64,000 bases of DNA, taken from NCBI GenBank assembly GCA_029891385.1, contig CM057230.1, positions 52,245,414 to 52,309,413 on the forward strand. The letters are read 5' to 3'. Below the pieces are notes generated by a model that had not been told where the DNA came from, did no database searches, and worked only from the letters and a program-made list of their open reading frames with translations. The stretch is from Erythroxylum novogranatense (lineage: Eukaryota; Streptophyta; Magnoliopsida; Malpighiales; Erythroxylaceae). The translations under genes and the position numbers were made by a program. Shown piece after piece: positions 1-11,829 of this stretch (positions are counted from its first letter, which is position 1; each line of letters starts with the position of its first letter).

Positions 1-1231
1 TTGGTGTCTCAATCAGTTAGATATCTCCAATGCTTTCTTGCATAGCTCCCTTGATGAGGATATTTACATGGCCCAACCTCAGGGGTTTGTTGATCATTTT
101 CCAAATTATGTGTGTAAATTGCGCAAATCGATCTACGATCTCAAGCAGGCACCTCGTGCCTGGTTCCAACGCTTGAGCTCATTTTTGGAAAGTATTGGTT
201 TTAAAGGCTCACATACTGATTCATCTCTTTTTATTTACAACTATGATCGTGTTGTGTTATATTTGTTGGTCTATGTTGATGATATTGTCATCACGGGTAG
301 TAGCACTTCACACGTTCACGAGTGTGTGGCTAAACTTAAGGCTGAGTTTGAGTTACGTGATCTAGGTGCTCTTGCGTACTTCTTGGGCATTGAAGTTATT
401 CGCATATGTTCTGATATTTTCTTAACTCAAAGAGGTATTTAACTGATCTACTTCATCGTACGCATATGCACGGTGCCAATGGTGTCAACACCCCGATGTT
501 GTGTACAGCCAAATATACACTTCAGGATGGCGATCCCTTGGATAATCCAGAATTATACTGCACCACTGTGGGTTCTCTTCAGTATGCCTGTCTCACCAGA
601 CCTGACATTGCCTTTTCTATTAATAAGTTGTTCCAATTTATGTCTGTTTCGATGACGGTACACTGGGAGGCTTGTAAACAATTGCTTCGTTATATCAAGG
701 CCACCATTAATCAAGGTCTTATTTTTACCAAATCTTCCACAACTCAACTCTAGGCTTTCACCGATGCTGACTGGGCTGGTGGACAGGATGACAGGTGTTC
801 TACTGGCGAATTTGCTATTTAATTGGGCAAGAACTTAATTAGTTGGTCTTCCAAGAAGCAACCAACAGTTGATCGATCGTCCATGGAGGCTGAATATCGT
901 TCACTTGCCAATACCACCGCTAAACTGATTTGGTTACGATCACTCTTGAAAGAATTGGGTCAATCCGTTGCTAAACAAGACATCCTTTGGTGTGACAATG
1001 GGAGCAACTTTCTTAGCTCATAATGCGGTGTTTAAGGAGCGTACAAAGCATGTCGAGGTCGATTTCCATTTCGTTCGCGAGCAAGTGAAGTCTGGGTTTA
1101 AATCAGTTCAGCATTGCAACACCAAGGATCAACTTGCTGACATCTTCACCAAGCCATTGCCTACCGCTCGATTTCAAGATCTAAAATCCAAGCTCAGGGT
1201 TTCTTGCATCGACCCTGAGCTTGCAAGGGGA
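1..1231 (+). pseudogene. Ty1-copia pol fragment: reverse transcriptase and RNase H (broken)
   Basis: This is the 3' part of a copia polyprotein; the rest lies left of the window. Reverse transcriptase starts near base 20 and shows the catalytic YVDDI motif (bases about 277-291) after a LKQAPRAW block. RNase H follows with [17 protein letters not shown] and a terminal DIFTKPL block near 1141-1158. The frame is broken: a stop at 440-442, a shift before 466, stops at 751-753 and 820-822, and another shift near 1010 before the final block. It ends in a polypurine stretch just before the LTR. Family assignment is firm and the copy cannot encode a working enzyme. Confidence 0.95.
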
Positions 1232-1447
1232 TGTTAAAGGATAAGGATTAGCACGAAATATCAGCCCAATATCCTTACCTGATCGCAGCAGTTAACACAA
1301 TCGAATATTGTTAGCATAACAAACTTAGATAAAAAGATAGATAGAATTATTTTTGTATTTCAAATGATGTATCGACTGTATAAATACACACACTACTGTA
1401 TACAACAAGTAAGCTTCAATAACATCAAAATACATTTCGTAATATTT
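1232..1447 (+). repeat. 3' LTR of the leftmost copia element (right end approximate)
   Basis: Directly after the polypurine run AAGGGGA the sequence begins TGTTAAAGGATAAGG, as a copia 3' LTR should. A TATA-like box (TATAAATAC) lies near 1379. The right end is not clear because no second LTR is in the window and a TRIM element begins at 1455. The length of roughly 200 bp is an estimate. Confidence 0.7.
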
Positions 1448-1454
1448 GACTAAT

Positions 1455-1603
1455 TGATAAGAACTTTAGGAGAGCCACATCCCAAAAGCTAACTTACGAG
1501 GGTAGAGAGCCCAAAGTCCTTATAAATCCCATTTCAAATTTGTATTTAATCAATATGGGATTCAAGTCCCATATCTTGCAATTAGATCAAACCGTAACAT
1601 TCA
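1455..1603 (-). repeat. TRIM 3' LTR
   Basis: On the plus strand it runs from TGATAAGAACTTTAGG to ACCGTAACATTCA and is followed at once by TCCCCCC, the complement of the polypurine tract. It aligns over its full length with 1775-1922. Confidence 0.85.
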
Positions 1604-1760
1604 TCCCCCCATAAGGACCAATGTCCTCATTGGTCACGGCCATGTTGGTCACGGTTGACACTTTTCAGGTCACTACTCCATGGGTCACCACTTTGAGATC
1701 CTTGTTGGTCACGGTCACGTTAGCCACGGCTGACACTCTCAGGCCACCACTCCAAAACCA

Positions 1761-1772
1761 GCTATGATACCA
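1761..1772 (-). promoter_or_regulatory. TRIM primer-binding site
   Basis: The minus strand reads TGGTATCATAGC, which matches the initiator-Met primer site at 11 of 12 bases. It sits two bases inside the 5' LTR (1775-1922), the normal position. Confidence 0.85.
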
Positions 1773-1774
1773 AT

Positions 1775-1922
1775 TGATAAGGACTTTAGGAGAGTCACAC
1801 CCTAAAAGCTAGCTTATGAGGATAGAGAGCCCAAAGTCCTTATAAATCCCATATCAATTTTGTATTTAATCAATATGGGATTCAAGCCTCATACCTTGCA
1901 ATTAGATCAAACCGTACTATCA
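1775..1922 (-). repeat. TRIM 5' LTR
   Basis: On the plus strand it starts TGATAAGGACTTTAGG and ends ACCGTACTATCA. It is the direct-repeat partner of 1455-1603, with scattered substitutions, so the insertion is not recent. Confidence 0.85.
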
Positions 1923-3145
1923 AGAATGCTTACCTCTTATTGAACGTATCTAGAGATGAGTCAACTTATGGGCTAATAAAAGTCTTTCATAAGCAGGTCA
2001 ACTCCAACTTATTCAATAAGTGCTTTGCATGTATACTAGAGTTCCCATGTATTCCTCTCCCAAATCCTTATCAAAACCATTGAAAGGTTATTTAAGATTT
2101 TTTTGTGGAGCCATACGGATGGTACCCAAGGTGTAGCAAAGGTTCGATGGATTGATGTTTGTCTCCCTAAAAAAGAAGGTGGCATGAATATCTCCTTCAA
2201 CAAAGTCACAAACTAAGTTTCGATTCTTAAACGTCTATGGTGGATCTTGTAAGATAAACAGTCACTGTGGATTTGATGGTTGCACTCTTATTTCATTAGA
2301 GGCCGAAGTACCTGGAAATTAAGAAATAACTCATCTCAATCTGATTTCTTTAATCGATTACTTACACTGAGAGATATGGTTCAAAAGGATATCACCAATG
2401 ACCCAGGCACTGGTCTAAGCTCAGCCGTTGTAGTCTGTTGGAAAGGCCATCTGATTCATTCCCTTAGTAGCAAAATCACCAAGGAACTCTTACGAAGAAG
2501 ACAAACTGAGGTCGTCTGGCACACTATTGTATGGAACAAGGCACTTACTCCTCAGGTCTCATTTATTCTTTGGCTTGCTATCCAAAACAAACTGACTACA
2601 GTAGATAGATTACCTTATCTGTAAGTATATCGAACTTACCCCCTGTGTCAACTCAATGATGAAACGTTTGATCACCTCTTCTTCATTTGCCCTTTTAGCC
2701 TTCCCATATGGTAAAGGATTATGAGACAATGTCAATGGATTAATCCTAGTATTACCATACTAGAAATTCTGCAAAGTCTATTCGCCGAACCAGCTTGCTC
2801 CTGACTTCTTCAATGTTCGTTTATAATAGCTTTGGGAACTTATGTATACACTCTATAGAAGGAAAGCAATCATAGGCGGTTCACTGATCAAAGTTCCGCC
2901 ACAGAAACTGTTCAGTTGACCATCATCAGATATATCTATGAGCTACTAATTGTCAAGAATCTACGCCAACATGTCATAACAGACATATTTTCATCCTTTA
3001 ACAACTGAACACATGTCTATTTGATTCTCTACTTTAAGTACCATGTAATCCTTTTCTAACATATTTAAGCAAAGGTGTAAAGGGTCCAACCCTGAACATT
3101 TTTCCTATATTATATAAATTCCATTTTCCTTTTCAAAAAAAAATT
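1923..3145 (+). pseudogene. L1-type LINE, 3' end of ORF2 with zf-RVT domain and poly(A)
   Basis: Shifting frames encode the C-terminal part of a plant non-LTR reverse transcriptase. From about 2090 the conserved post-RT block KVRWIDVCLPKKEGG can be read. The stretch 2280-2624 then gives the zinc-binding zf-RVT domain, with the words VVWHTIVWNKALTP and FILWLAIQNKLTT. A DHLFFICPF segment follows near 2670. A short 3' UTR ends in nine A residues at about 3137-3145. The 5' part is absent: the piece starts directly at the TRIM boundary. Stops and frameshifts are frequent, so it is a dead copy. Confidence 0.88.
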
Positions 3146-4190
3146 GTTAAACTTATTACAATTATTTTTCTCTTGGTTGGTGAATTTACTAGTTGAGTTA
3201 AATCCAATTTTCTTGTTCTGAATCGCATGGACCTTAATTATTAGTTGTCCCTTTACTAGTTCTTTTATCTATTTTCTTTTCTTAGGCACATCTAAATAAC
3301 TTTACATAATATTGGTTTGATATAATTGTAATCGTTATTTAATTTTGAATGAAGTAACAGATATAAATATAATTTTGTATTGTTATAACCTCACCTGATA
3401 GTGCTTCATACTATGTCTTTATTAAAATGTCATCATAATAGTCAATCCAAAAATATTTAATTTCAATTAGTTAAGAAACGAAGTTAAAAATATTTAAAAG
3501 AGGTAGTTCAATGACATTAAACTACATATGAAAATGCTTATCGTAGTGCACTAATCTTTGAAATGGATTTATTAGGATATTTTAATTTGTTGTGGCCCTT
3601 ATGTAAACATAATTTGCAAGTTATTACTCTTTCCTTTCTTTGAGAGTGAACATATCCTTCGAGTTGATTCCTATGACTCTTGAATTATTTATTTTCTTTC
3701 AAGATTTTGACTAAAATAATTCTCCTTGCACTAGAATCATTATATTTACATAATTTGTATGCTTGTCCTTAGAGTATTACTTACTAATATAGCTTTCTGT
3801 CATCTTTATGACAATATGATATTCTAAATTTTCATATGATTTACAACTATAACATTCTTCTTATAAGCTTATTAAAAGTATAATACGTTTCTTATTTAGC
3901 TTTATAACCTTCATTGTTATTCCATTAGCAAAGTAATAAAAGCAAAAATGTTTGTTCATGGCAATATTTTCATTTTACTCTATCCTGAATCATTCTCCAA
4001 CTTATCAGCAAAATTCTTAGAATAACAACATTTTCATAACACAAGTCATAATCCCCTTAAGATGAAAAATTGCAACTTTAGTCGTATCACTTACAATTTT
4101 AACTTTGAATTCTTCACATAAATTGTTGTCAACTACACCATACTTAATCTCAGGATTTAAAAGAGTCTACATCATTTTTCTTGAGACACC
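3146..4190. other. AT-rich intergenic DNA
   Basis: No coding pattern, LTR pair, RNA gene or tandem array is visible. It may include decayed non-coding parts of the neighbouring MuDR-like element, but I found no terminal inverted repeat. Confidence 0.5.
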
Positions 4191-4193
4191 TCC

Positions 4194-5756
4194 TTAAAAG
4201 CCTCTCATGCTTTTACAAACCTTTCTTTCAACTTTAAATTTTTTCCCCAAACACAAAGATGTTAATAAACTTAATAATAGTCCAAAATAATTTAGACAAC
4301 ATATACCTTTATAATCCCTTCTCCACTTATGAAATATATACCTTCCCAAAAATATGAGCTCTACTATTGGAATCATGTCCTCAATTGCTTGGATTAGTTT
4401 CTAATTAAAAAAACAAACATTTCTATCATCAAAACTAAATAAGAACTAATAGTCATAAAAGGAAGGTTATTATTGTATAACCTTTTTTCTTGTCACTTAT
4501 AGCAACCTATCTAGTCCCAAATTTAATTTTATGATTAGCTTTAAACAACCCCAAGAACCAAGTCATATGTTTCTTGTCTCCATATCTACTAGTGCCCAAT
4601 TTATAAAAATTATTTGGTTATTTGAATCTTTATATGCAATCTTAAGAAATACTCCTTTTAAATATCCTTTTAATAATATGCAATCAACACCTAAAATTCT
4701 TTTACATATATTGATTATCTCCTTCTTACAACAGTCAAAAGCCATATAAAATTTGTCAAAAATATGAGCATCTTGAATGAACATAGACCTTTGTGCCTCA
4801 ATTTCAATGGTTATACCTAGATTACAACTCTCAACTTTGTTGCATATTTCCATTAGCCTTGTCAACTTAGCTTTCACATCTCCTTTTACTTTCTTAATAA
4901 TATCCCCTTTTACTAAATGCACTAATGATATATTAACATCTTTAATGCATTATTTCATTGTCATTGTCAGAATATTCCTTAAGGATTTTGAATGTTTACT
5001 TTTCATATCACCAAAGACATTTTTAACCATCCATCATTTTTTAATCCTTTTATTTTTAGCATTCAATAATAACACACTTAGTTATAATAATAGCCTTGTA
5101 ATTTTTAATAAAATCACAACATACTTATCAACAATCCATACTTAGTCATTGCCTAGTTAAATTATAGTCCATCAACAAATCATTCCAAAAGTAAATTTAA
5201 AAAACTTGTAACTTGGATCGTATATGGAGGCCTTTAACTTGCACTTTGAAGCTTCCCCATCACTATAATCATCCTCAATCCTAGAAAAATAGCTCTTGCT
5301 AAAAGAAAAATATTTTGCATTGTGAAATGATTCATTAGTAGATTTAACTCCAATTGCTAGTGAATAAGTTGATTGTTTCTCTAAATTAAGGCCAATAAAT
5401 TTATCTCCAATAATAATTTTTGTTGCTCCTTAATATCGTATTTTTTCCCATGCACAAATGTTATAGCCTTTAGCAATTCATAATTATCATCATTAAATCA
5501 TCTTCTATAATAACTACCTTGGTATAAGGTATTTCTCATCATTGTCTTATTTAACATATTTGTCATTTTTTCTAATTTTGATGGATTTTTTTTTACTTTC
5601 AACTTCTATTATGCCATTTTCTTCTTTGTCTTCTCTAAATACTATCTTTGATTTGCTTCTAAGTAATTTTCTAGTAGGCATTGTTGTCTTCTTTGACATT
5701 AGTTTCTTTTTTGCAACTACTTTATTCTTTGTGCTTTTAAAGTTCTTCCATTCCAT
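4194..5756 (-). pseudogene. MuDR/MULE transposase relic
   Basis: Read on the minus strand, 4922-4563 gives the MULE transposase core: an FDKFYMAFDCCKK segment, then a GVDCILLKGYLKGVFLKIA block and a NNQIIFINWALVDMETR block. These match the GvDGtfLKg...aya.dgnnqi.p.a.av.e layout of MULE transposases. Upstream (about 5260-5140) a LKASIYDPSYKF segment resembles the MuDR N-terminal DNA-binding region. Downstream (4560-4194) the order continues with decayed WFL...ISDKKKG and later pieces. Several stops and frameshifts break it. The lysine-rich segment 5756-5547 may be an upstream linker. No terminal inverted repeats were identified. Confidence 0.8.
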
Positions 5757-5838
5757 GCTATAGCTACTTTTATATATGTAATCTTTGTGCTTTTAAAGTT
5801 CTTCCATTCCATGCTATAGCTACTTTTATATATGTATC
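5727..5838. repeat. 56-bp tandem duplication
   Basis: The segment starting CTTTGTGCTTTTAAAG at 5727 is repeated from 5783 with a 56-bp period and almost no difference, so the duplication is recent. It lies at the upstream end of the MuDR-like relic. Confidence 0.9.
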
Positions 5839-6802
5839 ACCACCTTCCTATCCAGCCTATCCTTCTTACCTAATTACAAAAATGTGCTCTTTAATTTCTT
5901 TGTAGTTCATATATACATGTACTCTTTTGCTCTTAGCTAACAACATATGATATAGCATATCACTACTTTATTAGTCATTATCCAATTTTCTTAAGCCATC
6001 AATGAATCCCTTTCCTAAAATCATATAGTATATACATTCAATGTCATCTTAAGCCCTCATAATTTGACTTACATCAAAAACATCCTTATGACAAAAACAT
6101 GTCCACATTAGCATCATTAATAACATTATTTAGGAAAATATCAAATCTAAGAATAATTACTTTATATTCAAAAATTCCCTAATATACAATTAGTAGACTA
6201 AAATCAATAAAAAATAGAAAAACCTATACATTATCTAAGAATTTTGTGTATTCAAATAAAACAAAAATAGCAGGACTTCTTTGAAACTCATATAAGTGGA
6301 TTTTCATGTGGCATAATAGACCCCATTTAAACCCTATATGTATTGTCAAGTGCTAATGTGTGAGTTTGAGTTAACATCTAAGTACATTTTATGTCAATTA
6401 TTTGATAATTTGATGTGGCACATATATAATTTCGTTAAGAGAGTTAATATAAGAGATCCAAATAGGAAAAGTACTAGCACTAAAACACTTAAAAATAAAA
6501 AAATAGAGGTATTAGAATAGAAAAGTGACTATAATAAGAGAACTAAAATATCCTTTTCCTTTAAAACAATAGAGTTCATTAACTTGCATTACTAGAAATA
6601 TACACTTTAAAGTTATGTAAAATTAATAATTTAGACCAACTCACCGAAATAGACTTTTTATATTTAATAAAAGCGTAATTGTTTAGCCTATACTAAAATG
6701 ACATATTATGAAAATTATAGACAAATAAAACATAACTAAATATTTGTTTAGTATGATAACTTGTTTTAATTGAGTTAACATTTTTTATACTATTTATCTA
6801 TA
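5839..6802. other. AT-rich intergenic DNA
   Basis: No gene or element boundary recognised. The short open frame at 6338-6520 has no family resemblance and ordinary AT-rich composition, so I do not call it. Confidence 0.5.
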
Positions 6803-8080
6803 CTTTTTTTTTCAAGAATGCAAATAATTCATTAAATTAATCCATGAAGGGAAGCTCAAAAACCTTATTAAAGAACAACTAGCAAAAACATCATATAACT
6901 ATAATTCAAAAAAACTATAAAACTAATAAGCTTGCCAAAGCCATCACTAATCTCTTAAAGCAAAGAGCATTTCTACAAGCTCTTTAGAGAATACGACTGT
7001 GTGCTTTTATGGCAAAGCTATTTGCTTAGCAATAAATGATCGCTTTCTCCATTAATAAAACATTATACTACCTTGGCTATTAGATATTACATCTCTTGTA
7101 CCTCTTCAAAAGTGGCATCTTTTTTACTATTTTTAACACCATAACTAACCTCCATATCTAAGTTATAGATGCCACCTAGCTGACAGGGAATCGTTGCATC
7201 CTAAATATAGTTGATGTGCCATTATGTGTGACCCGATATCCCTTCTCAACTCTAATAATATTGAATCCACTTAAGTAACTTACCTTTGAAAATTTTTGTT
7301 TTTCCTTTCATTTCATATCATATATATTATGTATCTAAGAGAGATCTTTAGCACCATCATATCCCCCTTTTTGGTTATTAACTAAAGAGAAATATAATTC
7401 ATATAGGCTAGAATAATAGGATAAATACTTAAAAGAGACTGAATTTGAAGCTAAATTTGTGTAGTTAACCTATAGCTAAAAAAGAGATGGTCTATTGACT
7501 CAAGCTTTTTAATGCATAAGACACATATTATGGGAAGATTCATGAAATTTTTACCTATAAGTGGTACTTAATCTCCCTCTAAAGGCCAGCCAAAGAGTAA
7601 GAGAATCATAGGGGCTTGATGAAGCTTGCTTGTTTCATCCATACTAATTTCTGCTGAGGCATCTAAGGGTATGATTTTTCATAAGTTCTTTATATGAAAA
7701 GTTAGTGAACTCACTAGATAGGTGGCAACCCATTTTGTAGTCATCTTAGTTAGTATTAAAGCTAAAGTTGAGTAGATGGTCCCTTATACTAGATATAGGT
7801 AATAGCTCTAGGTTCAATTAAGAATTGTTCAAGAGTTAGCTTACCCTAGTATTGTTTGAAATCATTGTTCTTAATAAATTCAAATCAATGTAGTTACTTA
7901 AAGGCAATAAACTAAACAAATTATCATGCTAAAAAAAGGTGGAATTTCCATTATTACTCTCAAATAAGAGATATGACTTATTTTATCCTATTACTATGGT
8001 AGATTCACAATTATCCAAGAGGAGTTATACCTTAGTATAATATACTAGAAGTTTTTCTTGCCTAAATAGTGAGAATACAT

Positions 8081-9342
8081 CTATTTGAAGGACAAGACTT
8101 TCATATTGGTGACTAATCTCCATATTCTTCTAGACATAAGAACTTTGTTTATAAGCCTAATTGCAATTATCCCCAATCTACCTTCCTCCCTAGGTAGACA
8201 AAGATCACTCCATTTCACCTTGGATAAAGTAGAAGTCAAATAGTCACTAGCCTGAAGGAATTTCCTCATAAGTCTTTCTACAGTCTTCATTATGCTAAGG
8301 ATTAAAACATGAGAAGACCAACATATAAGTTATTCACCACATAATTAATTAGTTGTGATAAGGTTTAATTGCATTGTCTTGAAAGCATCTTTTGAGTCCC
8401 TCAAGTAGTGGTTGGAGCTCATTAGTTAGAGGCCTTTTAGAGGAAAAAGGATCCTTAGCTAGGTAAAAGGGGACTTCAATACCCTAATTCCAATAATTGA
8501 AGAAATCCAGTAGGATATATTCAATGCACTTGTAGATATGAACAATTGAATTTTATCTTCATTAATAGAAAGCCCTAAATTGTCTTTGAAAATGTTCAAA
8601 CAAGCCATTACGACACTCACTAAGCAAGCATCAGCCTTATAGAAGATGATTAAGTCATGTACAAATGATAGGCTACATATCTCCAATATTTTACACTTTG
8701 AATGAAATATCAATTTGCCCACCCGATAAATAGCTAGCTTAATGAATCTAGTTAGCATTTCTAAACCTAGAGAAAGAGGTAAGGATAAAGAGGATCTCTT
8801 TGCCTCAATCCTCTAGCACTTTGAAGAATATTAATAGGCTCCCTGATGACTAAAATGTTATAGAAAATAGTGAAAATGCATGAATCAATCTAATTCACAA
8901 ACATCAAGGAATCCAAAAGCTTATAGCACTTTGGAGAAAAGAAATAGGCTCCTCATTGACTAAAATGTTGTAGGAAACAATGGAAATGTACGAATCAATC
9001 CAATTTACAAACACATCAAGGAATCCAAAAGCATTTAAAGAAGTTAGGAGAAAGAATTAAATTATAGTGTCAAAAGCTTGTGAAAATTAATTTTTATAAC
9101 ATAATCCTTGTTAGAATGCTTCTTATTCTAATTTTTTAAAAGCTCTTAAGCTAGAAAATATTATCCCCATTCAGTCCACTTTTAATGAGAAGTATCAATG
9201 AGATTGGCCAGCATATTCTTAAGGCTTTTGACCTTGCATATTGTATTATAACATAAATTTGGACTAAAATTTTATTTAAGGTTTTAAGAGAATGTACCTT
9301 AGATATCAAGCAAATAAAGGTCTTGTTTAACTCCCTTGACAT
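8081..9342 (-). pseudogene. LINE ORF2 reverse transcriptase (broken)
   Basis: Minus-strand pieces in order: 9342-9151 with NKTFICLISKVHSLKTL, equivalent to the 'I.LIPK....p....RPIs' start of LINE RT. Next, 8758-8459 has FVHDLIIFYKADACLV followed by GLSINEDK, where the catalytic FADD-type motif is changed to FVHD. Last, 8290-8081 has KVKWSDLCLPREEGRLGI, the conserved block after the RT palm. Loss of the catalytic aspartate pair and the frame breaks show that it is inactive. Confidence 0.87.
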
Positions 9343-10639
9343 TCTTCCATTCTTGAAAAAATTCAGGACTACATTAATTACTTAATATTTGGTTAAAGGT
9401 TAAGTTTTTTAAAATAAATAAACATTAAAACCATCAATGCCTAGATCTGTATGATGTTTTAGAGTGAATACACATCATTAGCATTAAAAGACATTTTCAA
9501 AGTCATTCTAATCATTGGAAATATGCTTATTGATAATAGATTGAAGAAGTTACATTGAAGAAGAGCATCTTGGACCAAAGCTAGAAGCAGAGAAGAAGTG
9601 GGTTAAAGACTCATATTTTAACATAGTTGAGAACTCAATAGTTATGTCATTATCCAATAGAAGTAAGGTGATTCTATTAGCATTCCTCTTATAAAGCATT
9701 GACTTGTGGAAAAAAAAAACTTGTAGTCTTATTTCCTCCCTTTGGCAATATAATCAAGGATCTTTGTTTCATAATAGAAATATCAGCATATACTGCTTAA
9801 TCATAATTCAGTAATGCAATCTTCTCTTTATTTTATAAAATGTCATTAATAGGATTGGAATAAATAAGTGTTTGGATTGTCCAAAGATTTTCCCTAGCAT
9901 TAGACATAGCAAGTTGATTATTCTTATTTTTTTAATTTTTAACAATAGCTTTATCAAGCTTTTTCCTCAAGTAACAATGGCCCTTTACATATTACTTTAT
10001 TAAAATAATTACCCTCTATTTTGAGATCAGTCATTTGCAAGTAACCAACATAATGTTTTAGATTCTCTGCATTGTTCCTTGAGCTAGCATTACCTTCATC
10101 TTTAGATGGATATGTCACACTAATAAAGTATCTGAAAATGATCTATGGTAAGTTGATTATAGATCCAAGATCCTTAAGTGTTTACCATTTAGAAATTCTA
10201 TAAAAAGAATGGTTAAATTCTTTTTTTAAAAAAGAGACATTAAAGGAGAATTCTCCTACTTCATCTTAACTAAGACATAGATCAAAAGCAACTAAGTTTC
10301 TCCATAAAAATGATAAAGATAGTTGGTGATGACTTGTCAGTGTATTTTTTAGAAATAGAGGCTTTTATATTTATTCTCAATTATTTTTGTCTCTAGTAAG
10401 CCAACTAAGCATAACTTAACAGTGCAAAGAAATCATAAAAAGAATTCTTCTTAGTGGGGCTATTAGTCGCTCGTACATGCAATTCTAATATTGAAGTTAT
10501 GGAGGAGAAGATAAAATTTTCTTTCCTTTATTAGATTTCCTCCTTGCCACTCTTAAAATCTAGTTTTTAGTATTATCCATATTTGAATTGATAGGATTTA
10601 AAAAAGAGTGGAGTCAATCGTATTCACCTTAATTTTTTT

Positions 10640-11735
10640 TGCTTAAGCCTTAGTTATAAATTTGTTCCCATTAAAATTTAGATTTTGAGTGGAATCATTC
10701 ACTATCAAGCTTACCTTAGACGCAACAAGTAAGGTGACTTCCTTATTAGATGGAGTAGAACATGGGTTGATAGCCAGGTCTTTAGCTTCAACATTAGAAG
10801 ATATCTCCTCTAAGCTAAGGGGGTTGCTAAACTTGTCCATGTTTATGAATCCTCATTTTCCTTCTACTTACTAATCACTTTGTTAATATTTCCCCCATAT
10901 TTTTAATCTAATATAGTCTTTTGGATTACTTCCTTATAGTCACCAGATAAGAAAGTTCTTCTTATAGCTTTCCAGAAACCATTTTGCTTAATAATTTTTT
11001 ATTTTTAAGAGTGGGAGATGGAGACTGTATCTTCAAACATATTTTCATTCTCACCTAACCTTATTAAAGGAATAACATCAAGTAACTCTTTCTAAATATC
11101 AGCAATACAAAAGCCTTGAAAAGTTTATTCTTTTCATAACGATCATTGCTTCATCAAGGTAAAGAGGCTTTTGCATAAAGCTTACGAGATAACTAGTCCT
11201 TCTATGGTCTAATACTCTAATGGTACATTGTGAATATTGATCCAAATATGTGCTTATTTATACTTAAATATAATTAGCTGAATCCATGACCTCCATTTTT
11301 AAATAAAGATTGGTTTGAAAATGATATGGGCTCTACTTCAAATACTTTTTAAGCTTAGGGTGGAGTTCTAAACCTAGATATGAAGATATTATCCTTGCGG
11401 ACTAGCACCTATATCAATCCATACTAATTCCACTTTATTAGGGCCCATTTGTTCAAGACAAAGAAGGTGAGTCTTTTAAAATGGAAGAAATCAATAAGTG
11501 TAGCATCACATTTTAGTACTCCTTCCTTTACTACATGGAGGACCAACTATTGGTTTCCCATCCAAAAATGTTTAGGAGGATAATAAAGGAGTTTAGGAGA
11601 GGGGGAAGTGTCTCCCAAAACTTGAGACCAAGTTCTTCTTTTCGGAATGGTAAATGAACCATAAATAGGTACAATATGACTTGTCGGGGAGGTAAAACTT
11701 TGAACAACATATGTAGATGTAGAGAGATAATACAA
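10640..11735 (-). pseudogene. LINE ORF1-like gag region (broken)
   Basis: On the minus strand 11735-11547 contains TWSQVLGD, typical of the N-terminal part of plant LINE ORF1 proteins. A decayed segment then follows that resembles the DUF4283 region seen in those proteins. 10840-10643 lies downstream in the expected position of the C-terminal part but has no clear motif. The assignment rests on position ahead of ORF2 and on these weak motifs. Confidence 0.6.
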
Positions 11736-11829
11736 GTTAAGAGGACCTAAAAGAGCTAATCCTAGAGAAAGAGAAGGAATATTTTTAGCTAAATTGGATT
11801 TATAAATGATAGATGTATATTTGACTATA

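Larger units (their letters stand above)
1455..1922 (-). mobile_element. TRIM (terminal-repeat retrotransposon in miniature), 468 bp
   Basis: Two near-identical direct repeats (1455-1603 and 1775-1922, about 149 and 148 bp) flank only 171 bp. Read on the minus strand each repeat begins TG and ends CA. On that strand a primer-binding site TGGTATCATAGC (1772-1761) lies two bases after the right-hand LTR, one base away from the initiator-tRNA-Met site TGGTATCAGAGC. A polypurine run GGGGGGA (1610-1604) abuts the left-hand LTR. The interior has no coding capacity and contains repeated GGTCAC-type words. The flanking five bases (CTAAT and AGAAT) do not match perfectly, so the target duplication is decayed or the site was rearranged. 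Confidence 0.88.
6803..11790 (-). mobile_element. L1-type LINE, nearly full length but degenerate
   Basis: The minus strand shows the full LINE order. An ORF1-like region lies at about 11735-10640. The endonuclease zone, about 10560-9700, is too decayed to trace. Reverse transcriptase spans about 9342-8081, and the 3' UTR ends in a poly(A) run seen as T residues at about 6803-6812. The length of about 5 kb fits a complete plant L1. Many stops and frameshifts are present throughout. The 5' limit is approximate, and I could not identify flanking target duplications. Confidence 0.82.

Noticed and set aside
1450..1927. Five-base target duplication for the TRIM
   Set aside because: CTAAT and AGAAT match at only three of five bases, too weak to claim.
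4531..5145. Plus-strand open frames over the MuDR-like relic
   Set aside because: They are the complement of the transposase reading on the minus strand.
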